From positions 1-61,251 of the forward strand of contig NZ_ABCF01000013.1 in NCBI RefSeq assembly GCF_000181495.1: DNA of 61,251 nt, read 5' to 3'. The number at the start of each line of letters is the position of its first letter. Within the stretch, counting starts at the first letter, position 1. Position numbers and translations under genes: made by a program. This document shows, piece after piece, positions 53,271 through 61,251 of the stretch. The notes beneath the pieces were generated by a model. That model was not told the origin of the DNA. It was given only the letters and a program-made list of their open reading frames with translations, and ran no database searches. The stretch comes from Bacillus sp. SG-1. Lineage in GTDB: Bacteria; Bacillota; Bacilli; Bacillales; Bacillaceae_B.

Positions 53271-53788
53271 GAAGCGGAAGGTGTGTGACCTCCTGCGGGA
53301 TGAGCGTGGCGTCTAGTTCCAGCGCCCAGCCCCTCGGGGTCAAATAACCCTGAGAGAATAAAAGGGAAGATCGCCTTTTTTTCTCTCAGGAACATTTGCC
53401 TGTCGGGTCTGACCAGGACGCTTCCACTTTTGATGACAGGTGAGACCCCCAATCCAGTTGCAGCGCCCAGCCCCTCGGGGTCAAATAACCCTCAGCGAAT
53501 AAAAGGAAAGTCACCTTTTTTTCGCTGAGGAACATTTGCCTGTCGGGGCTGAACAGGGCGCTTCCACTTTTTATACAGGCGAAGCCGAGGAGGCCAATCT
53601 AGCTCCAGCGGCCAGCGACTAGCAGATTTCGGTCTCTCTCCTTCCGATAAGTCATCATCGAATCGCTCCGCTCTTCGTGATTCCTTTATCTCATGCAAGA
53701 GCCCTAAAATCTGTACGTCGCTGAACGGCCGCTTCTGCTTTTTAATTCACCGTCCGCTCCGCGGAGTCACGCACCTGGAGCGGAAATT
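53271..53788. repeat. Composite palindromic repeat, copy 6 (518 bp, two copies of module 1)
   Basis: Outer arms AGGTGTGTGACCTCCTGCGG / CCGCGGAGTCACGCACCT. Module 1 occurs twice (53321-53425, 53462-53565), with stems CCTGAGAGAA/TTCTCTCAGG and CCTCAGCGAA/TTCGCTGAGG. Module 2 (53607-53733): AGCGGCC/GGCCGCT, AGCGAC/GTCGCT, CAGATTT/AAATCTG. Stem differences from copy 5 preserve pairing. Short frames across it are not genes. The remainder to 54043 should hold the rluB promoter. Confidence 0.87.
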
Positions 53789-54043
53789 AATTCTACCACC
53801 TTTCTATAGTAACAAGACTAGGCGACACTTCTTATAAATATATCAATAAAATGTTTTTAAAAACCCTTGAGTTACCAATACTAATAAAGGACAATCCCTT
53901 TGCATTTTCGAGTCTTTATGTAATAATTCATTCATGTGAAAGAATTTCAACTGAATGATTGTATTAACGGACTTTTAAATTATAGAACTCTGGATAGCAT
54001 CATATTGGAATGAAACACGTACTTACTTAAGAGGTGAAATAAT

Positions 54044-54775
54044 ATGGAACGATTACAGAAAGTTATTGCTCACGCAGGTGTAGCTTCAAGAAGAAAAGCG
54101 GAAGAACTGATTTTAGAAGGAAAAGTAAAAGTAAACGGGAAAACAGAAAAAGAATTAGGAACAAAAGTATCGGGCACGGATAAAATCGAAGTGAACGGCA
54201 TCCAAATTGAAAGAGAAAACAAAGTATACTATCTCCTCTATAAACCAAGAGGTGTCATTTCAGCGGTAACAGATGACAAGGATCGTAAAGTGGTGACAGA
54301 CTTCTTCCCGTATATCCAGGAAAGGATTTATCCTGTAGGAAGACTTGACTATGATACATCGGGCCTTATCCTCCTGACAAATGACGGAGAATTCGCCAAC
54401 CTTTTGACTCATCCTCGTTACAATATTGACAAAACATATGTGGCGCGGTTGAAAGGCATTCCTCCAAAGTTCAAACTGAAGGAACTGGAGAAAGGCATCA
54501 TGCTTGAAGACGGAAAAACGGCTCCTGCGAAAGTGAAGGTCCTGAAGATAGAGAAAAAACAGGACAAATCCATTGTAGAAATCACGATTCACGAAGGTAA
54601 AAACAGACAGGTGAAAAGGATGTTTGAAGCAATTGGCTATCAGGTGCAAAAACTGAAGCGTGAACGATTTGCATTTTTGGATCTTCACGGCTTGAATGCC
54701 GGTGAATCAAGAGAACTTTCTCCTCATGAAGTAAAGCAGCTGAGGGCTCTTGCTGAAACGGGCAACTTGTTATAG
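54044..54775 (+). CDS. rluB: 23S rRNA pseudouridine synthase B (RluB)
   Basis: 243 residues. N-terminal S4 RNA-binding domain (RLQKVIAHAGVASRRKAEELILEGKVKVNG), then the RsuA-type synthase domain with the catalytic Asp in YPVGRLDYDTSGLILLTNDGE, and HEGKNRQVKRMF. Isomerises uridine 2605 (E. coli numbering) in 23S rRNA by family analogy. AGAGGTG precedes the ATG. It lies just upstream of resA, as in B. subtilis (ypuL). Confidence 0.94.
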   Translation: MERLQKVIAHAGVASRRKAEELILEGKVKVNGKTEKELGTKVSGTDKIEVNGIQIERENKVYYLLYKPRGVISAVTDDKDRKVVTDFFPYIQERIYPVGRLDYDTSGLILLTNDGEFANLLTHPRYNIDKTYVARLKGIPPKFKLKELEKGIMLEDGKTAPAKVKVLKIEKKQDKSIVEITIHEGKNRQVKRMFEAIGYQVQKLKRERFAFLDLHGLNAGESRELSPHEVKQLRALAETGNLL

Positions 54776-54844
54776 GGCTGCATGCAGATTTGGAAAAAGT
54801 GTCACACTTCATTCAAAATCAGCCTCATGAAGAAAAAACAAAAA

Positions 54845-54853
54845 TGCTATAAT
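54845..54853 (+). promoter_or_regulatory. Extended -10 promoter upstream of resA
   Basis: TGC-TATAAT, consensus -10 with extended TG. No good -35 at 17 bp. It is followed by the hairpin AAAGGGACAAT / ATTGTCCC-CTTT (54877-54904) in the leader. Confidence 0.55.
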
Positions 54854-54876
54854 AGATGAGAATATATAAACCAAAC

Positions 54877-54905
54877 AAAGGGACAATCACATTGTCCCCT
54901 TTCGT
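54877..54905 (+). other. Leader hairpin upstream of resA
   Basis: GGGACAAT / ATTGTCCC with loop CAC, flanked by AAA and CTTT. It could be a weak rluB terminator or an attenuator/stabiliser in the res leader; there is no long T-run. Confidence 0.5.
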
Positions 54906-54944
54906 TTGCAGTAAAAACTGTTATATGCAAGGAGGCAATAAAGA

Positions 54945-55478
54945 ATGGATAAAAAGAAGCGCCGCTTGCTTATCAGGACGATCATTCTGATTGTGCTGGC
55001 TGCAGCAGTCATTTATACCTTATATGCAAATTTTACGAAGGATGACAGAGGAGTCCTGAAAGCCGGAGACATGGCACCTGATTTTGTCCTGCAGGATATG
55101 GAAGGCAACACACACCGATTGTCAGACTACAGAGGGCAAGGGGTTTTCCTCAACTTCTGGGGTACGTGGTGCAAGCCTTGCGAAAAAGAAATGCCTTATA
55201 TGGAAAATCAGTATCAAGCCTTTAAGGATAGGGGTGTACAAATTTTAGCTGTAAATGTGGGCGAATCAGATTTTCTGGTTAACAAGTTCATTGAAGAACA
55301 TAGCCTGACTTTTCCTGTTGTAGTAGATTCCGAGAAGGATGTTCAAAACGCATACGGAATTAAACCCTTGCCTGCTACATTCCTTGTCAATCCAGAAGGA
55401 AAGATAGAGCAAATCATTACAGGTGAGATGAAAGAAGCAGATATTAAACTGCATATGGAAAGCATCCAACCTAATTAA
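54945..55478 (+). CDS. resA: Thiol-disulfide oxidoreductase ResA
   Basis: 177 residues. N-terminal membrane anchor (RLLIRTIILIVLAAAVIYTLY), then an extracytoplasmic thioredoxin fold with the redox motif WCKPC in LNFWGTWCKPCEKEMPYME, and cis-Pro in IKPLPATFLVNPEG. It reduces apocytochrome c cysteines so that ResBC can attach haem. GGAGG precedes the ATG. First gene of resABC. Confidence 0.96.
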   Translation: MDKKKRRLLIRTIILIVLAAAVIYTLYANFTKDDRGVLKAGDMAPDFVLQDMEGNTHRLSDYRGQGVFLNFWGTWCKPCEKEMPYMENQYQAFKDRGVQILAVNVGESDFLVNKFIEEHSLTFPVVVDSEKDVQNAYGIKPLPATFLVNPEGKIEQIITGEMKEADIKLHMESIQPN

Positions 55479-55535
55479 CAGTGAGCCGGCATAACAAATA
55501 ATAGATTACCGGCCTAATGAATGAGGAGTTTTAGC

Positions 55536-57170
55536 ATGAAGGAAATCAAATGTGAATGTGGTCATGTAAATCCGCATGGAACGATCCTTTGTGAATCATG
55601 TGGAAGGGCTTTGACAGAAGAAGCGAAACAAGACAAGCTCCATGATATGAGATATGAAGGAAGTGCCCGGCGTTCACAAACCTATAATAAATCAATAGTG
55701 GATAAAATCTGGAATTTCTTTTCATCGGTAAAAGTGGGAATCTGGCTGATACTGATTACTTTGATTTCTTCGGCAGTGGGGACAATCCTGCCCCAGGAAT
55801 TTTACATTCCAAATACAATGCCTGCAGAAGAATACTATGGAGAGGTATACGGGTGGTTCGGCGAACTCTATTATACTCTTGGGTTTCATAATCTTTATGG
55901 TTCCTGGTGGTTCTTGCTGATGATCGCTTCTATAGGGATTTCACTTGTGATTGCAAGTTTGGACAGGTTTATCCCGCTTTATAGAGCATTGAAAAAGCAA
56001 AGAGTATCAAGGCATGAAGGGTTCCTTAAAAGACAAAGGCTTTACAGTGAAACTGAAGTTCCAGAAACCGGAACCACGCTGCAGCAAATCAGAAAAAATA
56101 TGGAAGAAAAAAGATACAAGGTACGTGAAGAAAACGGCAGTCTGCTCGCAGAAAAAGGAAGATTTTCGCGATGGGGTCCATATGTTAACCATGTAGGCTT
56201 GATTATCTTCTTGATCGGTGCGATGCTTAGATTTGTTCCGGGCATGTATGTTGATGAGGTGCTGTGGATAAGAGAAGGAGAAACCAAGGCGATTCCTGGT
56301 ACCAATAAGGAGTATTATCTGGAAAACAAAAACTTCACCCTCGAGATGTATGATAAAAACAAAGATAAAGAGGTTTTTAGCGAAGCATTGGACAATGCTG
56401 GTCAAGTTGCTAAAAATTATCAGACAGACGTTGTACTTTATCATGCAGAGCAGTCAGATATTCCTGGTCAAAAGGTTGAAATGCAAAAAGAAAAAGAAAA
56501 AGCGATCCAGGTTAACCAGCCTTTAAAATTCGATAATTATGCGATATATCAGACGAGTTATCAATTAGATGAGTTTAAAGCAATGTCTTTCACACTCTCG
56601 AATAAATCGACTGAAGAAAAATTCGGACAATTCACTGTAGATCTTTTCGACCCTAAGGAAATATATGAGCTTGAAGATGGCAGAAAGGTAGAATTGATGG
56701 GTTACTACCCGGACTTTTCAGGGTTTGATGAAAAAGGAGAACCGCAGACCAAATCTCCGCTGCCGAATAACCCTGCGTTCCTCTTTAAAATGTTTTCACC
56801 TGAAAAGCCAGATGGAGAAATCAGCTTTGTAGGCATCCAGCAGAATCTGGAGCCTCTGGGAGAGAACATCTACAAGATGAATTTTGCCGGATTGGAAACA
56901 CGTGATGTGTCAGCATTGACGGTCAGAAAGGACTTGACCCTTTGGGTGATAGGAATTGGCGGTGCTATATTCATGATCGGAGTGGTTCAAGGCGCATATT
57001 GGAATCATAGAAGGATCTGGGTCCGCAAATCGAACAGCGGCAGGTTGATTGTTGCCGGTCATACCAATAAAAACTGGCATGGATTGAAAAAAGAAATCAA
57101 TTTCGTCCTTGATGGAACGGGTATTGATGAACCGAAAGATCAGCAGGAAATTGATGGGAAAGAAACTTGA
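55536..57170 (+). CDS. resB: Cytochrome c biogenesis protein ResB
   Basis: 544 residues. N-terminal zinc-ribbon-like pair (CECGHVNPHGTILCESCGR), three early membrane helices (VGIWLILITLISSAVGTIL, WWFLLMIASIGISLVIASL, YVNHVGLIIFLIGAMLRFV), a large extracytoplasmic domain, and one C-terminal helix (LWVIGIGGAIFMIGVVQGAYW). With ResC it exports haem and ligates it to cytochrome c (System II). Start at 55536 fits GAGGAG; the five-codon longer frame includes that site. Confidence 0.95.
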   Translation: MKEIKCECGHVNPHGTILCESCGRALTEEAKQDKLHDMRYEGSARRSQTYNKSIVDKIWNFFSSVKVGIWLILITLISSAVGTILPQEFYIPNTMPAEEYYGEVYGWFGELYYTLGFHNLYGSWWFLLMIASIGISLVIASLDRFIPLYRALKKQRVSRHEGFLKRQRLYSETEVPETGTTLQQIRKNMEEKRYKVREENGSLLAEKGRFSRWGPYVNHVGLIIFLIGAMLRFVPGMYVDEVLWIREGETKAIPGTNKEYYLENKNFTLEMYDKNKDKEVFSEALDNAGQVAKNYQTDVVLYHAEQSDIPGQKVEMQKEKEKAIQVNQPLKFDNYAIYQTSYQLDEFKAMSFTLSNKSTEEKFGQFTVDLFDPKEIYELEDGRKVELMGYYPDFSGFDEKGEPQTKSPLPNNPAFLFKMFSPEKPDGEISFVGIQQNLEPLGENIYKMNFAGLETRDVSALTVRKDLTLWVIGIGGAIFMIGVVQGAYWNHRRIWVRKSNSGRLIVAGHTNKNWHGLKKEINFVLDGTGIDEPKDQQEIDGKET

Positions 57171-57183
57171 ATTAAATTTAAAA

Positions 57184-57219
57184 ACTAAAGCGGCTGCCGG
57201 TGAAATAGGAGCCGCTGCT
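57184..57219 (+). other. Hairpin between resB and resC
   Basis: AGCGGCT / AGCCGCT with a 15-base loop directly before the resC ribosome binding site. No T-run, so perhaps an mRNA processing or stability element. Confidence 0.5.
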
Positions 57220-57241
57220 TGTAAAAGGAGGAATTCCTGAT

Positions 57242-58423
57242 ATGGATTTGGCACAATGGAGTAGTAATCTGTTATATATATCTTTTATTCTTTACCTAAT
57301 TGCCACTCTCTTCTTTGGCGGTTCAATTCGTGATAAAAATAATAAAAATAAAGGTGTAAACCGCTGGGGCAAAATTGGTATGGGACTTACATTGATCGGT
57401 TTTGCTGCACAGTTGGGATACTTCTTCACCCGCTGGATTGCTGCCGGACATGCACCGGTCAGCAACTTGTTCGAGTTTACTACGTTTTTCGGAATGATGT
57501 TGATTGGAGCATTCATTATTATTTACTTTCTATATCAATCAACTGTGCTTGGATTGTTTGCGCTGCCGATTGCTCTCTTAGTCATTGCTTACGCGAGCAT
57601 GTTTCCAAGAGAGGTCAGCCCATTGATCCCTGCATTGCAAAGTGACTGGCTGAAAATTCACGTTACAACAGTAGCTGCCGGAGAGGCAATATTGGCCATC
57701 AGCTTTGTTGCTGGTTTGATTTATCTATTGAAAAAGGTAAATCACGAACAGGATAAGAAACAATCATTCTGGCTTGAAAGCGTGATGTATGGATTGGTGG
57801 TCGTGCTTGGATTCATTGCCTCCACTACAGCTTTCACCCTAATGGGATACAGTGCAGAATTCCAATATATCAATCAAACTGGCCAGGAAGCCTTTGAAGA
57901 ATACACTATGCCTGCACTAGTGGCTCCCCATGAAGGTGAACTGCTGACAGTTGACCGGTTGGAACCTCCTGTGGAAATGCCGGCAGTCATAAATGCGCGC
58001 AAACTGAATACTGTCATTTGGTCCTTTATCCTAGGAACAGGAATATACTGGATTCTTCGTTTGGCGGCTAGAAAGAAAATCAGTCTATGGATTCAGAAAT
58101 ATGTAAAAAATGTCAATCTTGATCTAATGGATGAAATCGGCTACCGTTCCGTTTTAATCGGTTTCCCGGTATTCACATTAGGCGGTTTGATTTTTGCCAT
58201 GATATGGGCTCAGATTGCCTGGAGCCGTTTCTGGGGCTGGGATCCAAAAGAAGTATGGGCTCTTATTACGTTTTTATTCTATGCCGCTTTCCTTCACTTC
58301 CGCCTCTCAAGAGGATGGCATGGAGAAAAGTCTGCATGGCTTGCAGTGATAGGTTTCATCATTATTATGTTTAACCTTATCGCGGTTAACTTAATTATTG
58401 CCGGCCTTCACTCATACGCCTAA
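57242..58423 (+). CDS. resC: Cytochrome c biogenesis protein ResC (CcsA family)
   Basis: 393 residues, about eight membrane spans. Haem-handling WWD motif in [15 protein letters not shown] (near residue 335), flanking His residues in [12 protein letters not shown] and [17 protein letters not shown]. Forms the System II cytochrome c synthase with ResB in the membrane. AAAGGAGGAATTCC precedes the ATG. Followed by a terminator, so resDE has its own transcript as well. Confidence 0.96.
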   Translation: MDLAQWSSNLLYISFILYLIATLFFGGSIRDKNNKNKGVNRWGKIGMGLTLIGFAAQLGYFFTRWIAAGHAPVSNLFEFTTFFGMMLIGAFIIIYFLYQSTVLGLFALPIALLVIAYASMFPREVSPLIPALQSDWLKIHVTTVAAGEAILAISFVAGLIYLLKKVNHEQDKKQSFWLESVMYGLVVVLGFIASTTAFTLMGYSAEFQYINQTGQEAFEEYTMPALVAPHEGELLTVDRLEPPVEMPAVINARKLNTVIWSFILGTGIYWILRLAARKKISLWIQKYVKNVNLDLMDEIGYRSVLIGFPVFTLGGLIFAMIWAQIAWSRFWGWDPKEVWALITFLFYAAFLHFRLSRGWHGEKSAWLAVIGFIIIMFNLIAVNLIIAGLHSYA

Positions 58424-58499
58424 ATTAATAGAAGGTCCACATTCTTTTTGAGGAAATCATCAAATTTTTGACACTTCTCTTGAAAAAGATGCTGCAAAA

Positions 58500-58540
58500 T
58501 GTCACCTCCGCTTTTAGTGGAGGCTTTTTTCTATTAAAAT
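58500..58540 (+). terminator. Terminator between resC and resD
   Basis: CCTCCGC / GTGGAGG with loop TTTTA, then CTTTTTTCTATT. One G-T pair in the stem. Confidence 0.8.
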
Positions 58541-58586
58541 AGGGAGTAAGAGCAGAGAGTAAACATATCCAAAAGGGGGATAAAAC

Positions 58587-59303
58587 ATGGATCAGGACGT
58601 TAAAGTATTGATTGTTGATGATGAAGACCGTATCAGGAAGCTTCTAAGGATGTATCTTGAGAGGGAAAACTATGTAATTGAAGAGGCAGAAGACGGGGAA
58701 AGTGCCCTTGAACTGGCTTTGAATAATGAATATGACTGCATTCTCCTTGATCTGATGATGCCAGGCATGGATGGTATTGAGGTTTGTAAAGAGCTTCGCC
58801 AGAAAAAATCAACGCCGGTGATCATGCTGACAGCAAAAGGTGAGGAAGCAAACCGGGTGCAAGGCTTCGAAGTGGGAACGGATGATTACATTGTGAAACC
58901 GTTTTCCCCAAGAGAGGTGGTCCTCAGGGTCAAAGCTCTCTTAAGAAGATCCTCCAAGACGAGTTATATACATACCGACACCAAGGCGAAGGATATGATT
59001 GTCTATCCTCATCTTACAATTGATAATGATGCACACAGAGTTACGGCAGATGGAAAAGATGTCAACCTTACTCCTAAAGAGTACGAACTGCTTTATTTCC
59101 TATCCAAAGCTCCGGATAAAGTCTTTGACCGCGAACATCTGTTGAAAGAGGTATGGCATTACGATTTCTTCGGTGACCTGCGGACGGTGGACACACATGT
59201 AAAAAGGCTGAGAGAAAAGCTGAATAAAGTGTCGGAACAGGCAGCGAAAATGATTGTGACTGTCTGGGGAGTAGGATATAAATTTGAGGTTAATAATGAA
59301 TGA
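58587..59303 (+). CDS. resD: Response regulator ResD
   Basis: 238 residues, OmpR family. Receiver with acidic pocket (VDDEDR), phosphorylated Asp in [13 protein letters not shown] (near residue 56), and Lys in [13 protein letters not shown]-binding winged helix [30 protein letters not shown] ... [12 protein letters not shown]. Activates respiration genes (res, ctaA, anaerobic genes) with ResE. AAAGGGGGA precedes the ATG. Overlaps resE by 4 bases (ATGA). Confidence 0.96.
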   Translation: MDQDVKVLIVDDEDRIRKLLRMYLERENYVIEEAEDGESALELALNNEYDCILLDLMMPGMDGIEVCKELRQKKSTPVIMLTAKGEEANRVQGFEVGTDDYIVKPFSPREVVLRVKALLRRSSKTSYIHTDTKAKDMIVYPHLTIDNDAHRVTADGKDVNLTPKEYELLYFLSKAPDKVFDREHLLKEVWHYDFFGDLRTVDTHVKRLREKLNKVSEQAAKMIVTVWGVGYKFEVNNE

Positions 59304-61072
59304 GGCTTTGGCGCAGTGTTGTAGGTAAACTATGGATCACTATACTGCTTCTGGTGGCATTCGTTCTCTTCATCCTGACGATTTTACAGCTTGAATTTTT
59401 TCAAAACTATCACTTAGAGCAGGTTGAGAACGATTTGTCTGACACCGCAGAAAAGATTGCCTCTGTTGTGGAAAGTCATCAGGATTTAAGTATGGGAATG
59501 CAGATTTCTAAAGAAATAGTGGATGATCCTCAGAATTTAATTATCGCAGAGAATCGCAATAAGCTTTATTATGCAGAGGATGTTACAGCAGAGCATGGAA
59601 TGCTTATTCAGGAAATTCTTGATAAGAAAGAAGTAACCGCTGTTTTCCAACAGGAACAAGCCTTCGTCAAGGAGCTGCATTTAGATGGTGAATATGTAAC
59701 GAACCTGTACGAGAACATCGTGGTTGTCGGTGCGCCGGTGCAAATTGGAAATGAAACAGGTGCGGTACTGATTTTTCAAAGTTTAGAGGAAATCAAGGAA
59801 ACGACCAGACAGACAACCCGTTTGATTTTACTTGCGGCAGGAATTGCGATCATCTTGACGACCATCTTTGCTTTCTTCTTATCTACCCGGATTACAGCAC
59901 CGCTCAGAAAAATGCGTGAGGCTGCATTCGAAGTTGCAAGGGGAAGGTTTGAGACGAAGGTGCCGATTCTCACACATGATGAGATTGGTGAACTGGCCAC
60001 GGCTTTCAATCAAATGGGTAATCAGCTGAATTATAATATGCATGCCCTAAGCCAAGAGAAAGAGCAGCTTTCAAGTATTTTAAGCAGTATGGCAGACGGG
60101 GTCATCACTTTTAACAGGGATGGTACCATCTTGATTACCAATCCGCCGGCAGAACGCTTTTTGCAGCAATGGTACTATGAGCAGGAGGGAAATGAGCAGG
60201 AAGCCATCCCTACTACACTGAAAGAACTTTTGGAACAGGTGATCCTCCTGGAGAATGAACAGACAGGTGAAGTGAGCCTCCAGGGGCGCTCATATGTAGT
60301 AATCGTAAGCCCTTTATATAATGAAGAATATGTCAGGGGAGCAGTGGCCGTTGTCAGGGATATGACGGAAGAGAGGCGTCTCGATAAGTTGAGAAAAGAT
60401 TTCATCGCGAATGTTTCACACGAGCTCCGCACACCGATAGCGATGCTCCAGGGATACAGCGAGGCCATCATCGATGATATTGCAGAATCCGAAGAAGAGA
60501 AAAAGGAAATCGCCAAAATCATTTACGATGAATCACTTAGGATGGGCAGACTCGTTAATGACTTGCTTGACCTTGCACGTATGGAGGCAGGGCACATTAC
60601 ATTAAAGAAAGAGAAGTCGGATATTTCAACGTTTCTTGAACGTGTGACGAATAAATTCCAAGGAATCGCAAAGGAAAAAAATATTGGATTGAACTTTATC
60701 GGTCATAAAACGGGATTGAACAGTCAGCAGATTTATATCGACCCGGACCGAATTGAACAGGTCCTGACGAATTTAATCGATAATGCATTACGGCATACGC
60801 CTGAAACGGGAAGTGTCTCTGTGAATTACAAACCTACGAAAAGCGGTATTCTGGTAGAAGTCAGTGATTCGGGTTCAGGCATTCCTGAGGAAGATCTTCC
60901 TTTCGTATTTGAACGTTTTTATAAGGCGGACAAAGCAAGAACACGCGGGAAGTCGGGAACAGGACTTGGATTGGCCATTGCAAAGAACATCATTGATTCT
61001 CACAACGGCCAGATCAGTGTGCACAGCAAAGTGGATCAGGGTACGACGTTCTCCTTCTTCCTTCCTCAATAA
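59300..61072 (+). CDS. resE: Sensor histidine kinase ResE
   Basis: 590 residues. Two membrane helices ([19 protein letters not shown] and [20 protein letters not shown]) enclose an extracytoplasmic domain of about 130 residues. HAMP ([27 protein letters not shown]), PAS ([32 protein letters not shown]), phospho-His in [19 protein letters not shown], then N-box [15 protein letters not shown]1 [22 protein letters not shown] and G2 [14 protein letters not shown]. Senses oxygen or redox limitation and phosphorylates ResD. Confidence 0.96.
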   Translation: MRLWRSVVGKLWITILLLVAFVLFILTILQLEFFQNYHLEQVENDLSDTAEKIASVVESHQDLSMGMQISKEIVDDPQNLIIAENRNKLYYAEDVTAEHGMLIQEILDKKEVTAVFQQEQAFVKELHLDGEYVTNLYENIVVVGAPVQIGNETGAVLIFQSLEEIKETTRQTTRLILLAAGIAIILTTIFAFFLSTRITAPLRKMREAAFEVARGRFETKVPILTHDEIGELATAFNQMGNQLNYNMHALSQEKEQLSSILSSMADGVITFNRDGTILITNPPAERFLQQWYYEQEGNEQEAIPTTLKELLEQVILLENEQTGEVSLQGRSYVVIVSPLYNEEYVRGAVAVVRDMTEERRLDKLRKDFIANVSHELRTPIAMLQGYSEAIIDDIAESEEEKKEIAKIIYDESLRMGRLVNDLLDLARMEAGHITLKKEKSDISTFLERVTNKFQGIAKEKNIGLNFIGHKTGLNSQQIYIDPDRIEQVLTNLIDNALRHTPETGSVSVNYKPTKSGILVEVSDSGSGIPEEDLPFVFERFYKADKARTRGKSGTGLGLAIAKNIIDSHNGQISVHSKVDQGTTFSFFLPQ

Positions 61073-61167
61073 TCGTCAATTTTCACTTGGTAAACGACGT
61101 TCACCGTCCAATCTTGGGGATTGTTGGCGATTAATCTTGTTACACGCGAAACATTCATATCTTTTAG

Positions 61168-61204
61168 AGTTGCGTCCGGAGAGATCTGGACGTATTTTTA
61201 TTTT
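61168..61204 (+). terminator. Probable terminator after resE
   Basis: GCGTCC / GGACGT with an AT/GA-rich loop, then TATTTTTATTTT. The remaining bases to the window end show nothing further. Confidence 0.55.
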
Positions 61205-61251
61205 GTAATCGGCGGGACAGGCTTTAGGTGGAATGGCAAAAAGCGCATCAG

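Noticed and set aside
53237..53698. Minus-strand frames of 68-71 residues
   Set aside because: They lie inside the composite repeat copy 6, with no start signal; stem pairing, not codon use, explains the conservation.

Overview
The window is 61 kb of chromosome from an endospore-forming Bacillaceae bacterium (Bacillota). It has low-to-middling G+C, strong GGAGG-type ribosome binding sites, and frequent GTG/TTG starts. Gene content and order follow the Bacillus subtilis yqjH-to-resE segment almost step by step. Sporulation genes (spoIIM, dacF, spoIIAA-AB-sigF, spoVA, dacB-spmAB, mciZ) leave little doubt about the lifestyle. I cannot name the genus from sequence alone.

Layout. 1-3.4 kb: the end of a cheW-like gene, dinB (Pol IV) and gndA. 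3.4-5.4 kb: a divergent winged-helix regulator/MFS exporter pair that share a large inverted-repeat operator. 5.7-7.6 kb: an IS1182-type insertion sequence carrying a chromosomal palindromic repeat. 7.6-16 kb: cyclase and zwf (minus strand), then rnz, a phosphohistidine-type phosphatase, namA, a deleted glycosyltransferase pseudogene, a YqjP-like hydrolase and a YqjQ-like reductase. 16.1-16.9 kb: a 53-bp tandem array. 17-19 kb: SOS-controlled polYB and a YolD-like gene. 19-21 kb: small Fe-S proteins and a YqkD-like hydrolase. 21-25 kb: a ketone-body/leucine-tail cassette (HMG-CoA lyase, thiolase, CoA-transferase A and B). 25-29 kb: yqkE, a GrpB-family gene, yqkF, mciZ, nudF and an EndoQ-like gene. 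29.7-37 kb: an acetyltransferase, spoIIM, fur, yqzK, xerD and the nucleoside-salvage run deoB-punA-pdp. 37-46 kb: dacF, spoIIAA-AB-sigF, a shortened spoVA operon (AA-AB-AEa-AF) and lysA. 46-61 kb: ribT (without a rib operon), ypuF, scpAB, ypuI, dacB-spmA-spmB, rluB and resABC-resDE.

The genes are mostly conserved; the gaps between them are the unusual part. They hold four kinds of repetitive DNA. (1) A MITE-like family of 154-195 bp has three copies, each with imperfect terminal inverted repeats and a perfect 8-bp target duplication. (2) A modular GC-rich palindromic repeat has six copies; two of them (38.7 and 53.3 kb) carry extra internal hairpins whose stems differ between copies by compensatory base changes. 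(3) Four tandem arrays have a 51-53 bp period, with units that can fold into short stems; two arrays are related to each other. (4) The IS1182 element. No rRNA, tRNA or CRISPR was seen.

Functional threads. Oxidative pentose phosphate enzymes (zwf, gndA) flank the accessory region. Forespore and mother-cell sporulation genes are clustered, several behind recognisable sigma-H, sigma-E and sigma-F type promoters. resABC/resDE handle cytochrome c maturation and redox sensing. fur sits behind PerR-like boxes. Oddities worth checking are the loss of spoVAC-AD-AEb from the spoVA operon, the orphan ribT, and a small membrane-protein frame whose only well-placed start is ATA.
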